Assembly: GCA_013205455.1 (NCBI GenBank)
Contig: JABMMO010000123.1
Span: forward strand, 1 to 20,376
Length of the DNA: 20,376 bases
Origin: Actinomycetota bacterium
GTDB lineage: Bacteria > Actinomycetota > Actinomycetes > Nanopelagicales > Nanopelagicaceae
Direction of reading: 5' to 3'
Shown here in pieces: positions 6,248 to 13,473 of the stretch. Made by a program: the position numbers and the translations under genes. A model generated the notes under the pieces. It saw only the letters and a program-made list of their open reading frames with translations. It was not told the origin of the DNA and did not search any database. Position 1 is the stretch's first letter, and each line of letters begins with the position of its first letter.

Positions 6248-7946
6248 AACGAGATTCCCGCCAATGCGAAGTCATCGGCAATCTGCGGTCTTTTCCAAAT
6301 GCTAACGAAGTAACTTTTGGCCCAGGCGGATATTGGCGCCGTTTAAATTCTGCGCGATCGACCATCAAGATTACTTTCTCCGCTAAAGCTCGATCGAATC
6401 CAGCCGCAACGATTGCATCCACGCTGCCAGCTTTCTCAATATAGATTGCGAGAATTTGGTCGAGGATTGGGTATTCCGGGAGCGAATCAGAATCTTTCTG
6501 TCCCAGACGAAGTTCAGCGCTCGGTTCTTTCGAAATTGAGTTAGTTGGAATCGGTGGTGTTTCACCGCGCTTAATCGCTTGATCATTTCGCCATTTAGCG
6601 AGGTTCCATACATCAACTTTAAAAATATCTTTAATCGGCGCAAAACCGCCAACTGCATCGCCATAAAGCGTTGAGTACCCAACCGCCAACTCAGATTTAT
6701 TTCCAGTTGCCAAAATTAAATGACCCTCTTGATTCGATAGCCCCATCAAGGTGGTGCCGCGAACTCGCGCTTGCAAATTCTCTTCCGCTAACCCATCAAG
6801 AGTTATCGAGTTCAAATAGGCAGCAACCATAGGCTCGATCGAAATCACTCGATAGTTCAACCCGGTGTTTAACGCTAACGCCAGCGCATCCTCTAGCGAG
6901 TGAGTTGAGGAATAACGACTCGGTAAGGCGATCGCGTGGACAGCCTGCGGACCAAGTGCATCAACTGCAATTGCTGCGACTAACGCAGAATCAATTCCAC
7001 CTGATAGGCCAAGTGCAACGCTCTTAAAGCCATTTTTAGTTACATAATCTTTTAGCCCTAAAACTAAGGCTTCCCAAATTTCGCCATAAGTATCGAGTGC
7101 CACAATTTTGCCAATTTTTAATTTTTCATACTTTGCAATTGGAATATCCGTGATTACTAAATCCGGATCAGCCGAGCCCAACCGCGCCTCGAGATCTACC
7201 AGCGCTAAACCCTCCACAAATTGTGGTGACCGCGCGATCAATTTTCCGCCAGCATCTACCACTATTGAATCACCGTCGAAAACTAAATCATCTTGGCCGC
7301 CAACCATATTTACATAAACAAGTGGCGCCCCAACTTCGCGGGCTCGGCGACTGGCTAGTTCCAATCTTTTATCATCTTTAGCCTTTTCATAAGGACTGCC
7401 ATTTGGCACCAACAATAAGCCAGCGCCTCGGTTTGCTAATTCCGCAACTGGGCCACCGTCTTCCCAAATATCTTGACAGATTGCAAAACCAACATCAATG
7501 CCATGAATTCTTGCGATTAAAGATTTGTTGCCCGGCGTGAAATTTCGAAACTCATCAAAGACACCATAATTTGGGAGATGGTGCTTTATATATCTCGCTT
7601 TGATCTCACCGCGATAAATGATGGCTATCGCGTTCTGCGGAGATCCGCTCTCGCTTTCATCTAAATACCCAACGACTGAAACTAAATCTTCAAATTCGGA
7701 CTCAGCTAGCGCGAGCGCTAACTCATTAATTGCGCGGCGCGAACCATCTCGGAACGAGGGACGCATCGCTAAATCTTCAACTGGATATCCAGTTAGGACC
7801 ATCTCCGGGAAGAGCACAATATGAGCGCCGCCCGATTTTGCATGACGAGCGAATTTAAGAATTAACTCGCGATTTTCCGACAGGTCGCCAACGGTCGGGT
7901 TGACTTGGGCTAACCCAATTCGAATCGGTCCGATCGCGGTATTCAC
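6246..7946 (-). CDS. nadE: Glutamine-dependent NAD+ synthetase
   Basis: Last step of NAD synthesis: amidates nicotinate adenine dinucleotide with ammonia released from glutamine. Two domains are visible in 566 residues. The N-terminal carbon-nitrogen hydrolase domain has the Glu48 / Lys121 / Cys157 triad in FPEMVLTGYP, YIKHHLPNYGVFDE and FAICQDIWEDGG. The C-terminal ATP pyrophosphatase domain has GLSGGIDSALVAA (P-loop, about 313-325) and later LILATGNKSELAVGY. The start is GTG at 7946, exactly 6 nt after TACTCT (7953-7958), so the mRNA is probably leaderless; there is no ribosome site. The gene is divergent from panB across 85 bp and ends in a long hairpin. Confidence 0.96.
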   Translation of the reverse strand: MNTAIGPIRIGLAQVNPTVGDLSENRELILKFARHAKSGGAHIVLFPEMVLTGYPVEDLAMRPSFRDGSRRAINELALALAESEFEDLVSVVGYLDESESGSPQNAIAIIYRGEIKARYIKHHLPNYGVFDEFRNFTPGNKSLIARIHGIDVGFAICQDIWEDGGPVAELANRGAGLLLVPNGSPYEKAKDDKRLELASRRAREVGAPLVYVNMVGGQDDLVFDGDSIVVDAGGKLIARSPQFVEGLALVDLEARLGSADPDLVITDIPIAKYEKLKIGKIVALDTYGEIWEALVLGLKDYVTKNGFKSVALGLSGGIDSALVAAIAVDALGPQAVHAIALPSRYSSTHSLEDALALALNTGLNYRVISIEPMVAAYLNSITLDGLAEENLQARVRGTTLMGLSNQEGHLILATGNKSELAVGYSTLYGDAVGGFAPIKDIFKVDVWNLAKWRNDQAIKRGETPPIPTNSISKEPSAELRLGQKDSDSLPEYPILDQILAIYIEKAGSVDAIVAAGFDRALAEKVILMVDRAEFKRRQYPPGPKVTSLAFGKDRRLPMTSHWRESR

Positions 7947-7970
7947 CGTTCAAGAGTATCTCGATACAAT
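7942..7970 (+). promoter_or_regulatory. Possible panB promoter in the nadE-panB divergent region
   Basis: TTCACC (7942-7947), 17 nt, TACAAT (7965-7970) on the plus strand, which would leave a 5' untranslated region of about 55 nt. It overlaps the nadE start and the minus-strand nadE -10 box (7953-7958), so the two promoters would compete. The -35 match is poor. Confidence 0.35.
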
Positions 7971-8031
7971 TAATCCGCACGTTCCATAAACCCGGGGACC
8001 ATATCGGCCTCGAGGATGAAGGGAATTTCTG

Positions 8032-8826
8032 ATGAGCCGTTACACGATTGCCGATTTAGCCGCCTGGAAAAAGAGCGGGAAGAAGTGGGCGATGCTCACT
8101 GCTTACGAATCTATGACCGCTTCGATTTTTGATGGCGCCGGCATCCCACTCCTCTTAGTTGGTGATAGCGCCGGAAATAATTTCCTTGGTGAGGAGAACA
8201 CGATTCCGGTAACTGTCGATGAATTAATTCCACTGGCCCGCGCTGTAGTTCGTGGCTCAGAAAAAGCGTTAGTTGTTGCTGACCTCCCGTTTGGATCCTA
8301 TGAGGCGAGCCCCGAGTTAGCGCTATCTACTTCAATTAGGTTTCTCAAGGAAGCAAAAGCTCACGCCGTAAAACTCGAGGGTGGCGCCCGAGTTACGGAA
8401 CAGATAAAAACTTTGGTGGCCGCTGGAATACCAGTAATGGGGCATCTTGGCATGACCCCGCAATCGGTAAACGCGCTCGGTGGTTTTAAAGTGCAAGGTC
8501 GAAATGGCGATGGTGTGAAAATTCTTGCAGATGCAAAAGCAATTCAAGCTGCGGGTTGTTTTGCGATAGTCCTTGAGTTGATCCCAGCAGAATTGGCTGC
8601 GCAAATAACCGCGGAATTATCGATTCCTACTATCGGAATTGGCGCGGGCAAAGATTGTGATGCGCAAGTACTGGTCTGGACTGACTTAATGGGGATCACG
8701 ATAAACCCACCAAAATTTGCCCGGGCATATCGAAACTTACGTGCCGAAATGACCGCTGCTGTAAGTGAGTGGGCCAGCGACGTAGAATCAGGAACCTTCC
8801 CGGGAGAGAAAGAAACCTTTCATTAA
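8032..8826 (+). CDS. panB: 3-methyl-2-oxobutanoate hydroxymethyltransferase
   Basis: Transfers a one-carbon unit from methylene-tetrahydrofolate to ketoisovalerate, the first step towards pantothenate and CoA. The 264-residue TIM barrel has LTAYESMTASIFDGAGIPLL then VGDSAGN (Asp45, metal), VADLPFGSY (Asp84), VKLEGG (Glu116) and the catalytic IVLELIPAELA (Glu182). It also has PTIGIGAGKDCDAQVLVW, typical of PanB. The ATG at 8032 has a purine-rich GAAGGGA site 8 nt upstream. It shares its substrate ketoisovalerate with LeuA. Downstream, its stop codon overlaps the coding frame of an MFS exporter, suggesting translational coupling. Confidence 0.96.
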   Translation: MSRYTIADLAAWKKSGKKWAMLTAYESMTASIFDGAGIPLLLVGDSAGNNFLGEENTIPVTVDELIPLARAVVRGSEKALVVADLPFGSYEASPELALSTSIRFLKEAKAHAVKLEGGARVTEQIKTLVAAGIPVMGHLGMTPQSVNALGGFKVQGRNGDGVKILADAKAIQAAGCFAIVLELIPAELAAQITAELSIPTIGIGAGKDCDAQVLVWTDLMGITINPPKFARAYRNLRAEMTAAVSEWASDVESGTFPGEKETFH

Positions 8827-8914
8827 AAAATTCGCGATAGACATTTCGCCACTGCGAAAATATCGCGATTTCCGAAACCTTTGGAGTGCCGGTTTAGTAA
8901 CCTATTTTGGCTCG

Positions 8915-10090
8915 ATGATTACTTATGTAACGCTCCCCTTTCAAATTAAAGAGTTAACCCATTCCTTTTTAGCAGTCGGGCTAATGGGCATTGTTGAACT
9001 TGTGCCGTTAATCGTTTTCGGACTCTACGGTGGCGTCTTAGCCGATGCAGTTGACCGAAAGAAAATGGTTTGGGCGACCGAGTTTGCGGCGCTGATTATG
9101 ACTCTACTTCTACTTGGCAATTCCATGTTGCCAAACCCGAATTTGGTGCTCATCTACATCGTGGCCGGCACTTTCGCCGCACTTAATGGATTGCAACGAC
9201 CCAGCATGGATGCAATCTTGCCCAGGATCGTCAGTCATGATGATCTGCCCAGCGCTAGCGCTTTAATGAGTTTACGCGGGCAATTTGGGGTAATTGTGGC
9301 TCCAGCAGTCGCTGGAATCGTCATTTCCAACTACGGCGCCACCTATGGCTATCTGCTCGATGTAATTACCTTCGTAATCGCGCTAATTTTCTTATATAAA
9401 GTTCGGAATATCCCGCCTTCAGTCAACGCAGCACCACCTTCATTTGCAAGTTTGGTGGAGGGGCTCCGATACGCAGTCAATCGGAAAGATTTGCTGGGAA
9501 CTTACTTAGTTGATTTAGCCGCCATGTTCTTTGCGATGCCAACTGCGCTCTTTCCATTTTGGGCGGATCAAGTTGGTGCGCCTTGGGCTCTCGGATTCTT
9601 CTATGCAGCGGGAACTATAGGTGCAACTTTCGTAACTTTAACTAGTGGCTGGATCAGAAACTATCCGCACCACGGTCGCGCCATTGCAATTGCGGCACTT
9701 GGTTGGGGGGTGGCAATAACGCTAGCGGGTGTGACAAATTCGCTACCAGTAATCTTATTATTCTTAGTATTAGCTGGCGCATCCGATATGGTTAGCGCAC
9801 TTTTCCGAGCCGCCATTTGGAATCAATCCATTCCAGATGAACTTCGCGGTCGGATGGCAGGCATTGAATTACTTTCTTACTCCGTAGGTCCACTTGGTGG
9901 CCAAGCCAGAGCAGGTGGCATGGCTGCTGCAACATCACTTAGAACTTCAGTTGTAGGAGGAGGGATGTTATGCATCGCCTTTGTCTTTTCAATTTCAGCG
10001 GCGATGCCAACCTTTCGTCGCTATGATGTTAGAAGTAACGAATTTGCAGTCGAAGCGGCGAAAAAACGTCAAAAATCGGGAAATATTTAA
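8915..10090 (+). CDS. MFS exporter (MFS_3 / EntS-like), true start probably upstream
   Basis: Major facilitator protein of the inner membrane, probably a drug or metabolite exporter. The ATG-based product has 391 residues, with GVLADAVDRKKMVWATE as the loop 2-3 motif and about 11 hydrophobic segments. The frame stays open upstream to 8786 and reads SPLRKYRDFRNLWSAGLVTY then FGS, the usual first-helix start of this family (ALR..DFRRLW..G). No ATG, GTG or TTG is in frame there. Candidates are ATT at 8822, whose codon overlaps the panB stop as ATTAA, ATA at 8837 or CTG at 8852. So the ATG at 8915 likely truncates helix 1. Substrate unknown. Confidence 0.85.
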   Translation: MITYVTLPFQIKELTHSFLAVGLMGIVELVPLIVFGLYGGVLADAVDRKKMVWATEFAALIMTLLLLGNSMLPNPNLVLIYIVAGTFAALNGLQRPSMDAILPRIVSHDDLPSASALMSLRGQFGVIVAPAVAGIVISNYGATYGYLLDVITFVIALIFLYKVRNIPPSVNAAPPSFASLVEGLRYAVNRKDLLGTYLVDLAAMFFAMPTALFPFWADQVGAPWALGFFYAAGTIGATFVTLTSGWIRNYPHHGRAIAIAALGWGVAITLAGVTNSLPVILLFLVLAGASDMVSALFRAAIWNQSIPDELRGRMAGIELLSYSVGPLGGQARAGGMAAATSLRTSVVGGGMLCIAFVFSISAAMPTFRRYDVRSNEFAVEAAKKRQKSGNI

Positions 10091-10353
10091 AAATATTTTT
10101 ATATTACTGGTGCGTTAATTTAGGTAACATTTTTCGCAAAAATGTCGATTTTTCGTAAAAACTAACTTTTTACGCATGAAAAGTGGAACTTTTTTCAATT
10201 ATTTTTCTTGCAAATGCACATTATTTTTAAAAAACCAATTGCGACACGCACTGCATTATTTATGCAAAATAGTGGAATCTTTTGCCAAATACTGTCAGGC
10301 TATGCCTTGAACAGGTTCGGTGACGGATCGAACCATTCCGATAGGAGATCTAC
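10091..10353 (+). promoter_or_regulatory. AT-rich region upstream of the histone-like gene
   Basis: No gene seen. It contains long A and T runs and two near-identical inverted repeats: CATTTTT-CGC-AAAAATG (10128-10144) and TTTTT-CGT-AAAAA (10149-10161). These could form the end of the MFS transcript or a bent nucleoid-protein site. Nearer the gene is a 6-bp hairpin, GGTTCG (10314-10319) / CGAACC (10329-10334), in the probable 5' untranslated region. Several -10-like boxes exist and none stands out. Confidence 0.4.
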
Positions 10354-10596
10354 GTGGCTGCAAAGCGTCGTAAGAAAGCTGCTGTTAAAAAAGCAGCACC
10401 AAAGCGTCGTCGTAAAAAGGCTGTTGCTAAGGCAGCACCAAAGCGTCGTCGTAAAAAGGCTGCTGCTAAGAAGGCAGCACCAAAGCGTCGTAAAAAGGCT
10501 GCTGCTAAGAAAGCAGCACCAAAGCGTCGTAAAAAGGCTGCTGCTAAGAAGGCTGCCCCAAAGCGTCGTCGTCGTAAAAAGGCTGCTGCAAAGTAA
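10354..10596 (+). CDS. Histone H1-like Lys/Ala/Arg repeat protein
   Basis: An 80-residue protein made only of Lys (28), Ala (28), Arg (16), Pro (5), Val (2) and the start Met. There are no acidic, aromatic or Cys residues, and 55% of residues are basic. It is five tandem copies of KKAAAKKAAPKRR, with Arg runs of 2-4 between copies, followed by KKAAAK. The same repeats show in the DNA as a 36-45 nt near-repeat. This matches the tail of eukaryotic histone H1 and bacterial H1-like nucleoid proteins (the C-terminal tail of mycobacterial HupB is similar), but no folded domain is present. The GTG start at 10354 has a strong AGGAG site 6 nt upstream, and the gene ends in a strong terminator, signs of high expression. 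Likely binds DNA or rRNA non-specifically; function inferred. Confidence 0.85.
   Translation: MAAKRRKKAAVKKAAPKRRRKKAVAKAAPKRRRKKAAAKKAAPKRRKKAAAKKAAPKRRKKAAAKKAAPKRRRRKKAAAK
10366..10593 (+). repeat. Tandem repeat inside the histone-like gene
   Basis: Five imperfect direct copies of a unit encoding KKAAAKKAAPKRR(R)n. Copies differ mainly in the number of CGT (Arg) codons and by single-codon loss in copy 2 (VAKAAP). Such repeats change copy number easily. Confidence 0.8.
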
Positions 10597-10608
10597 GCCC
10601 GTCTTTCT

Positions 10609-10644
10609 AAAAAGACCCGACGCGAAAGCGCCGGGTCTTTTTTT
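10609..10644 (+). terminator. Strong Rho-independent terminator (probably bidirectional)
   Basis: 15-bp stem with one A/C mismatch: AAAAAGACCCGACGC (10609-10623), GAAA loop, GCGCCGGGTCTTTTT (10628-10642), then more T. On the minus strand the same hairpin is followed by TTTTT, so it can also end the convergent marR transcript. Confidence 0.93.
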
Positions 10645-10658
10645 ATTTAATGCCTAGA

Positions 10659-11141
10659 TTAATTTTCAGTTTTATATTGTTCGCGAAGCTCTTCCGTCAA
10701 GTGGCTAAATATTCCAGCTAGCTCCGCCTGCTCCTTAATTGATATCTGATCTAAAAATCGCTTACGCACGCTATCTACATGACAAGGCGCGGCGGCGACA
10801 ATGGCTTTAAAGCCTTTATCAGTCATAGTTGCCCACGAACCACGTTTATCTTCACTACAAAGTTCGCGGCGAACCCAGCCAGCTTTTTCCATAACTTTCA
10901 TTCGATGTGAAAGTCGCGATTTAGAGAGCATCGCTAATTCAGCTAACTCACTCATTCGCATCCGTCGATTTGGTGCATCACTTAATTGTGCGAGCACTTC
11001 ATAATCTGCCATTGATAAATCATGGCCAACCAAGTCGGAATCAAGTGCTTCCAATAACCGCCTTGATGCGATTATGTAAGAGCGCCAAGCCTTCATCTCG
11101 CGCGGATTTAACCAACGCGGGTTGGTTGATTTAATTGCCAT
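10659..11141 (-). CDS. MarR-family transcriptional regulator
   Basis: 160-residue winged-helix regulator. The N-terminal dimer helix (NPREMKAWRSYIIASRRLLE) is followed by DYEVLAQLSDAPNRRMRMSE, and the recognition part is LAELAMLSKSRLSHRMKVME then KAGWVRRE. The wing shows DKRGSWATMTDKGF (about residues 98-111). The start ATG at 11141 lies 6 nt after TACCCT (11148-11153), so translation is probably leaderless. A palindrome upstream (11176-11188) is a candidate operator. It follows the ABC ATPase gene by 45 nt on the same strand, so it could regulate that importer or only itself. The ligand is unknown; Cys83 region (RRELCSEDKRG) and one further Cys (AAPCHVD) are present, but I see no proof of redox sensing. 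Confidence 0.92.
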   Translation of the reverse strand: MAIKSTNPRWLNPREMKAWRSYIIASRRLLEALDSDLVGHDLSMADYEVLAQLSDAPNRRMRMSELAELAMLSKSRLSHRMKVMEKAGWVRRELCSEDKRGSWATMTDKGFKAIVAAAPCHVDSVRKRFLDQISIKEQAELAGIFSHLTEELREQYKTEN

Positions 11142-11147
11142 ATCTCA

Positions 11148-11188
11148 AGGGTAGAGCAGAAGTGATTTAGTTGAAAGTTGAATCAACT
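11148..11188 (-). promoter_or_regulatory. marR promoter with candidate MarR operator
   Basis: TACCCT (-10, 11148-11153) and, 17 nt upstream, TTTCAA (11171-11176). A 13-bp palindrome AGTTGA-A-TCAACT (11176-11188) overlaps the -35, and a further AGTTGAA half-site abuts it (11169-11175). The palindrome also covers the ABC ATPase stop codon. Its size and position suit autoregulation. Confidence 0.5.
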
Positions 11189-12842
11189 ACTTTTTAGCTG
11201 CGGCCAATCTAGCTTCGCGCCGAATTTTCTGCTCGGCTGGATTTGGCACTGGAACTGCTGCAATTAAGCGTTGGGTATATGGATCTTTTGCATGCTTCAA
11301 AATCTGATCTCGCTCGCCTACTTCAACTAATCGGCCATCTTGCATAACGGCAATTCGGTGGGTCAAAATGTCGACCACCGCTAAGTCATGGCTAATAAAA
11401 AGACAGGCAAACTTCAATTTATCTTGTAAATCTTGCAATAAATCCAAGAAGCGAGCTTGAACCGATACATCAAGGGCTGAGGTTGGCTCGTCAGCGATTA
11501 AAAGGTCTGGAGTTAGCGCGAGCGCGCGTGCGATACCGACGCGTTGCCGTTGGCCACCAGAGAGCTCGTGTGGGTATCGATTGCGGTAACTGCGTGGAAG
11601 TTCTACTTGATCAAGTAAATCTTCAATCATCGTATTTAGCGATTCACCTTTTGCTAGCCCCGCCAAAAAGATTGGTTCGCCGATGCTTTCACCAATTGGA
11701 AGGCGAGGATTTAATGAGCTAGCCGGATCTTGGAAAACAATTCCAGTATGGCGGCGAATCGCAAAAAGGTCTTTCTGGGTGGCATGTGAAATATCGGTTC
11801 CAACGATTTCAATTTTGCCTTCTTTGATTGGAAGTAATCCGATAGCAGCCCGACCTACTGTGGTCTTACCCGAACCAGACTCTCCTACTAAGCCAACAAT
11901 TTCGCCTGGGAATATCTGGAGATTAAATTCTTTTACCGCAGTAAACGCCGGAATTCGACCACGCTTTGGATATTCAATAGTTACATTTTCTAAATTTAAA
12001 ACAGGAGCGATGCCCTTACTTGGGTCGGCCTTTAGGATTCGTTTTGCGCTAGTTCCGAGCTTAGGAACTGCAGCTAATAGCTCCTTGGTATATGGATGTG
12101 ATGGTCGATTAAAGATTTGGTCGGCGGTGCCGTGTTCGACAGTTAAGCCATCCTTCATAACTAATATTTCATCAGCCATATCTGCAACAACGCCCATATC
12201 GTGAGTAATGAGCAAAATCGCCGAGTTCAATTTATCTTTTAAGCCACGCATCAAATCTAGAATTTCTGCTTGTACCGTTACATCTAGAGCGGTAGTCGGT
12301 TCATCGGCTACTAGTAGCCCTGGATCGCACGCGAGCGCTTGCGCAATCATGGCACGTTGACGTTGGCCGCCAGAGAGTTGGTGCGGATACTTATTGAAAG
12401 AGCCAGCTGGATTTGGAATATCAACCAAAGTTAATAATTCGATCGCGCGATCTTTGGCTTGGTGTGGCCCCATATCAAAATGGGTACGGAGCGTTTCTAC
12501 AATTTGGAACCCGATTGTGTATACCGGATTTAGCGCAGTCATTGGCTCTTGAAAAATATAGGCAACTTCTTTACCGCGATACTTACGCAAAACCGATGAT
12601 TTCGCGCCAATCATTTCATGGCCTTTTACTTGCACGCTGCCATACATTCGCGCATTTGAAGCCAGCAGACTCATTAAGCCCATGCCGGTAGTGGATTTAC
12701 CAGAACCTGACTCGCCAACGATGGCAAGAACTTCACCTGGCGCGATTTGGAAATTCATATTTACGGCAGCTGGATACCAAACTCCATCTACCCAAAATTC
12801 AACAGTGAAATCTTTAACTTTTAGGATTGGCTCGGACATCAT
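11187..12842 (-). CDS. Fused double ATPase of a peptide-type ABC importer (OppD-OppF fusion)
   Basis: Powers oligopeptide or related uptake with the OppB/OppC-like permeases encoded upstream. Two ABC domains lie in 551 residues. Domain 1 has Walker A GESGSGKST (43-51), the QEPMTALNP Q-loop (98-106), LSGGQRQRAMIAQAL and Walker B LLVADEPTTALD. Domain 2 has Walker A GESGSGKTT (320-328), QDPASSLNP, LSGGQRQRVGIARAL and LLIADEPTSALD. Each is followed by the Opp-type HPYTKELLAAVP or DPYTQRLIAAVP motif. Both sites look complete. The start is ATG at 12842 or the next codon at 12839, with AAAGG upstream; the second has the better spacing. It is separated from oppC by 630 bp carrying an opposite-strand gene, so it probably has its own promoter. 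Confidence 0.95.
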   Translation of the reverse strand: MMSEPILKVKDFTVEFWVDGVWYPAAVNMNFQIAPGEVLAIVGESGSGKSTTGMGLMSLLASNARMYGSVQVKGHEMIGAKSSVLRKYRGKEVAYIFQEPMTALNPVYTIGFQIVETLRTHFDMGPHQAKDRAIELLTLVDIPNPAGSFNKYPHQLSGGQRQRAMIAQALACDPGLLVADEPTTALDVTVQAEILDLMRGLKDKLNSAILLITHDMGVVADMADEILVMKDGLTVEHGTADQIFNRPSHPYTKELLAAVPKLGTSAKRILKADPSKGIAPVLNLENVTIEYPKRGRIPAFTAVKEFNLQIFPGEIVGLVGESGSGKTTVGRAAIGLLPIKEGKIEIVGTDISHATQKDLFAIRRHTGIVFQDPASSLNPRLPIGESIGEPIFLAGLAKGESLNTMIEDLLDQVELPRSYRNRYPHELSGGQRQRVGIARALALTPDLLIADEPTSALDVSVQARFLDLLQDLQDKLKFACLFISHDLAVVDILTHRIAVMQDGRLVEVGERDQILKHAKDPYTQRLIAAVPVPNPAEQKIRREARLAAAKK

Positions 12843-12868
12843 GCAGCCTTTCGTGAGAACATTGCGAG

Positions 12869-13468
12869 GTGAGCAACCCGGAGATCTATCGACCTAGAAG
12901 TAATGTTTTTATGGCGATCAGTATTTATACGCTCTGTTTCGGCATGGCCGCTTCGAGTTTTTTCAGTTCGAGCGCCACGGTACATAACAAAATCACTTCG
13001 ATAGCTTGGGCAATCTTGATCGCTCAATTTGCGCGCTTGATTTTTCTGGTCCCGAAAATTACTTTTTTTGACGAGGGTATAAAAATCACTAACCCCCATC
13101 AAGAAATCACAGTTGGTTGGCACCTCGTTGACGAAATTCATGCCATGTACACGATGTATATCGAAGTCGGCACCAAGCGAATTAACGCCTGGGCGGCGCA
13201 GACTCCTGGTCGATACCACGCTAGATCGATTCATCCGAGCGAATTGCGCGGCCTCAAACTTAATAGCGTTACCAATATCCGTCCCGGCGAATCCCCACGT
13301 TCTTATTCTGGCGTAGCGGTTCAACTCGCGCGGATTAGATTGGAAGCTTTCAATAAAAGCGGAAACCCGGCGCGGATCGAGAGCCAAGTGATTAGCAATA
13401 CCAGCGGAATTGCGCTCGTGATTGCAAACTTTGCGGTTTGCGCGCTGCTTATTGTTTTTCGATTTTAA
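12869..13468 (+). CDS. PH-domain membrane protein (actinobacterial bacterial-PH type)
   Basis: A 199-residue protein of unknown role. Two N-terminal hydrophobic segments (about 13-33 and 43-62) are followed by a PH-like beta region: ITFFDEGIKITNPHQEITVG then WHLVDEI, and AWAAQTPGR (108-115). It ends with a hydrophobic segment (about 177-197). This arrangement matches small actinobacterial membrane proteins annotated as PH-domain containing. The GTG start at 12869 has no ribosome site but lies 6 nt after GAACAT, a partial TANNNT box. It sits alone on the plus strand between two minus-strand parts of the ABC operon: its start is 26 bp from the ATPase start and its stop is 5 bp from the oppC stop. 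The opposite strand is also open over this whole stretch; I judge the plus frame to be the real one. Confidence 0.75.
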   Translation: MSNPEIYRPRSNVFMAISIYTLCFGMAASSFFSSSATVHNKITSIAWAILIAQFARLIFLVPKITFFDEGIKITNPHQEITVGWHLVDEIHAMYTMYIEVGTKRINAWAAQTPGRYHARSIHPSELRGLKLNSVTNIRPGESPRSYSGVAVQLARIRLEAFNKSGNPARIESQVISNTSGIALVIANFAVCALLIVFRF

Positions 13469-13473
13469 GGCCA

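Noticed and set aside
10366..10593. Tandem repeats as a possible CRISPR array
   Set aside because: The repeats are contiguous, lack unique spacers, and translate as an uninterrupted protein repeat.
10208..10657. 149-codon frame overlapping the histone-like gene in another phase
   Set aside because: It only reflects the tandem repeat read out of frame (repeated QHQSVVVKRLLLR) and lacks a ribosome site.
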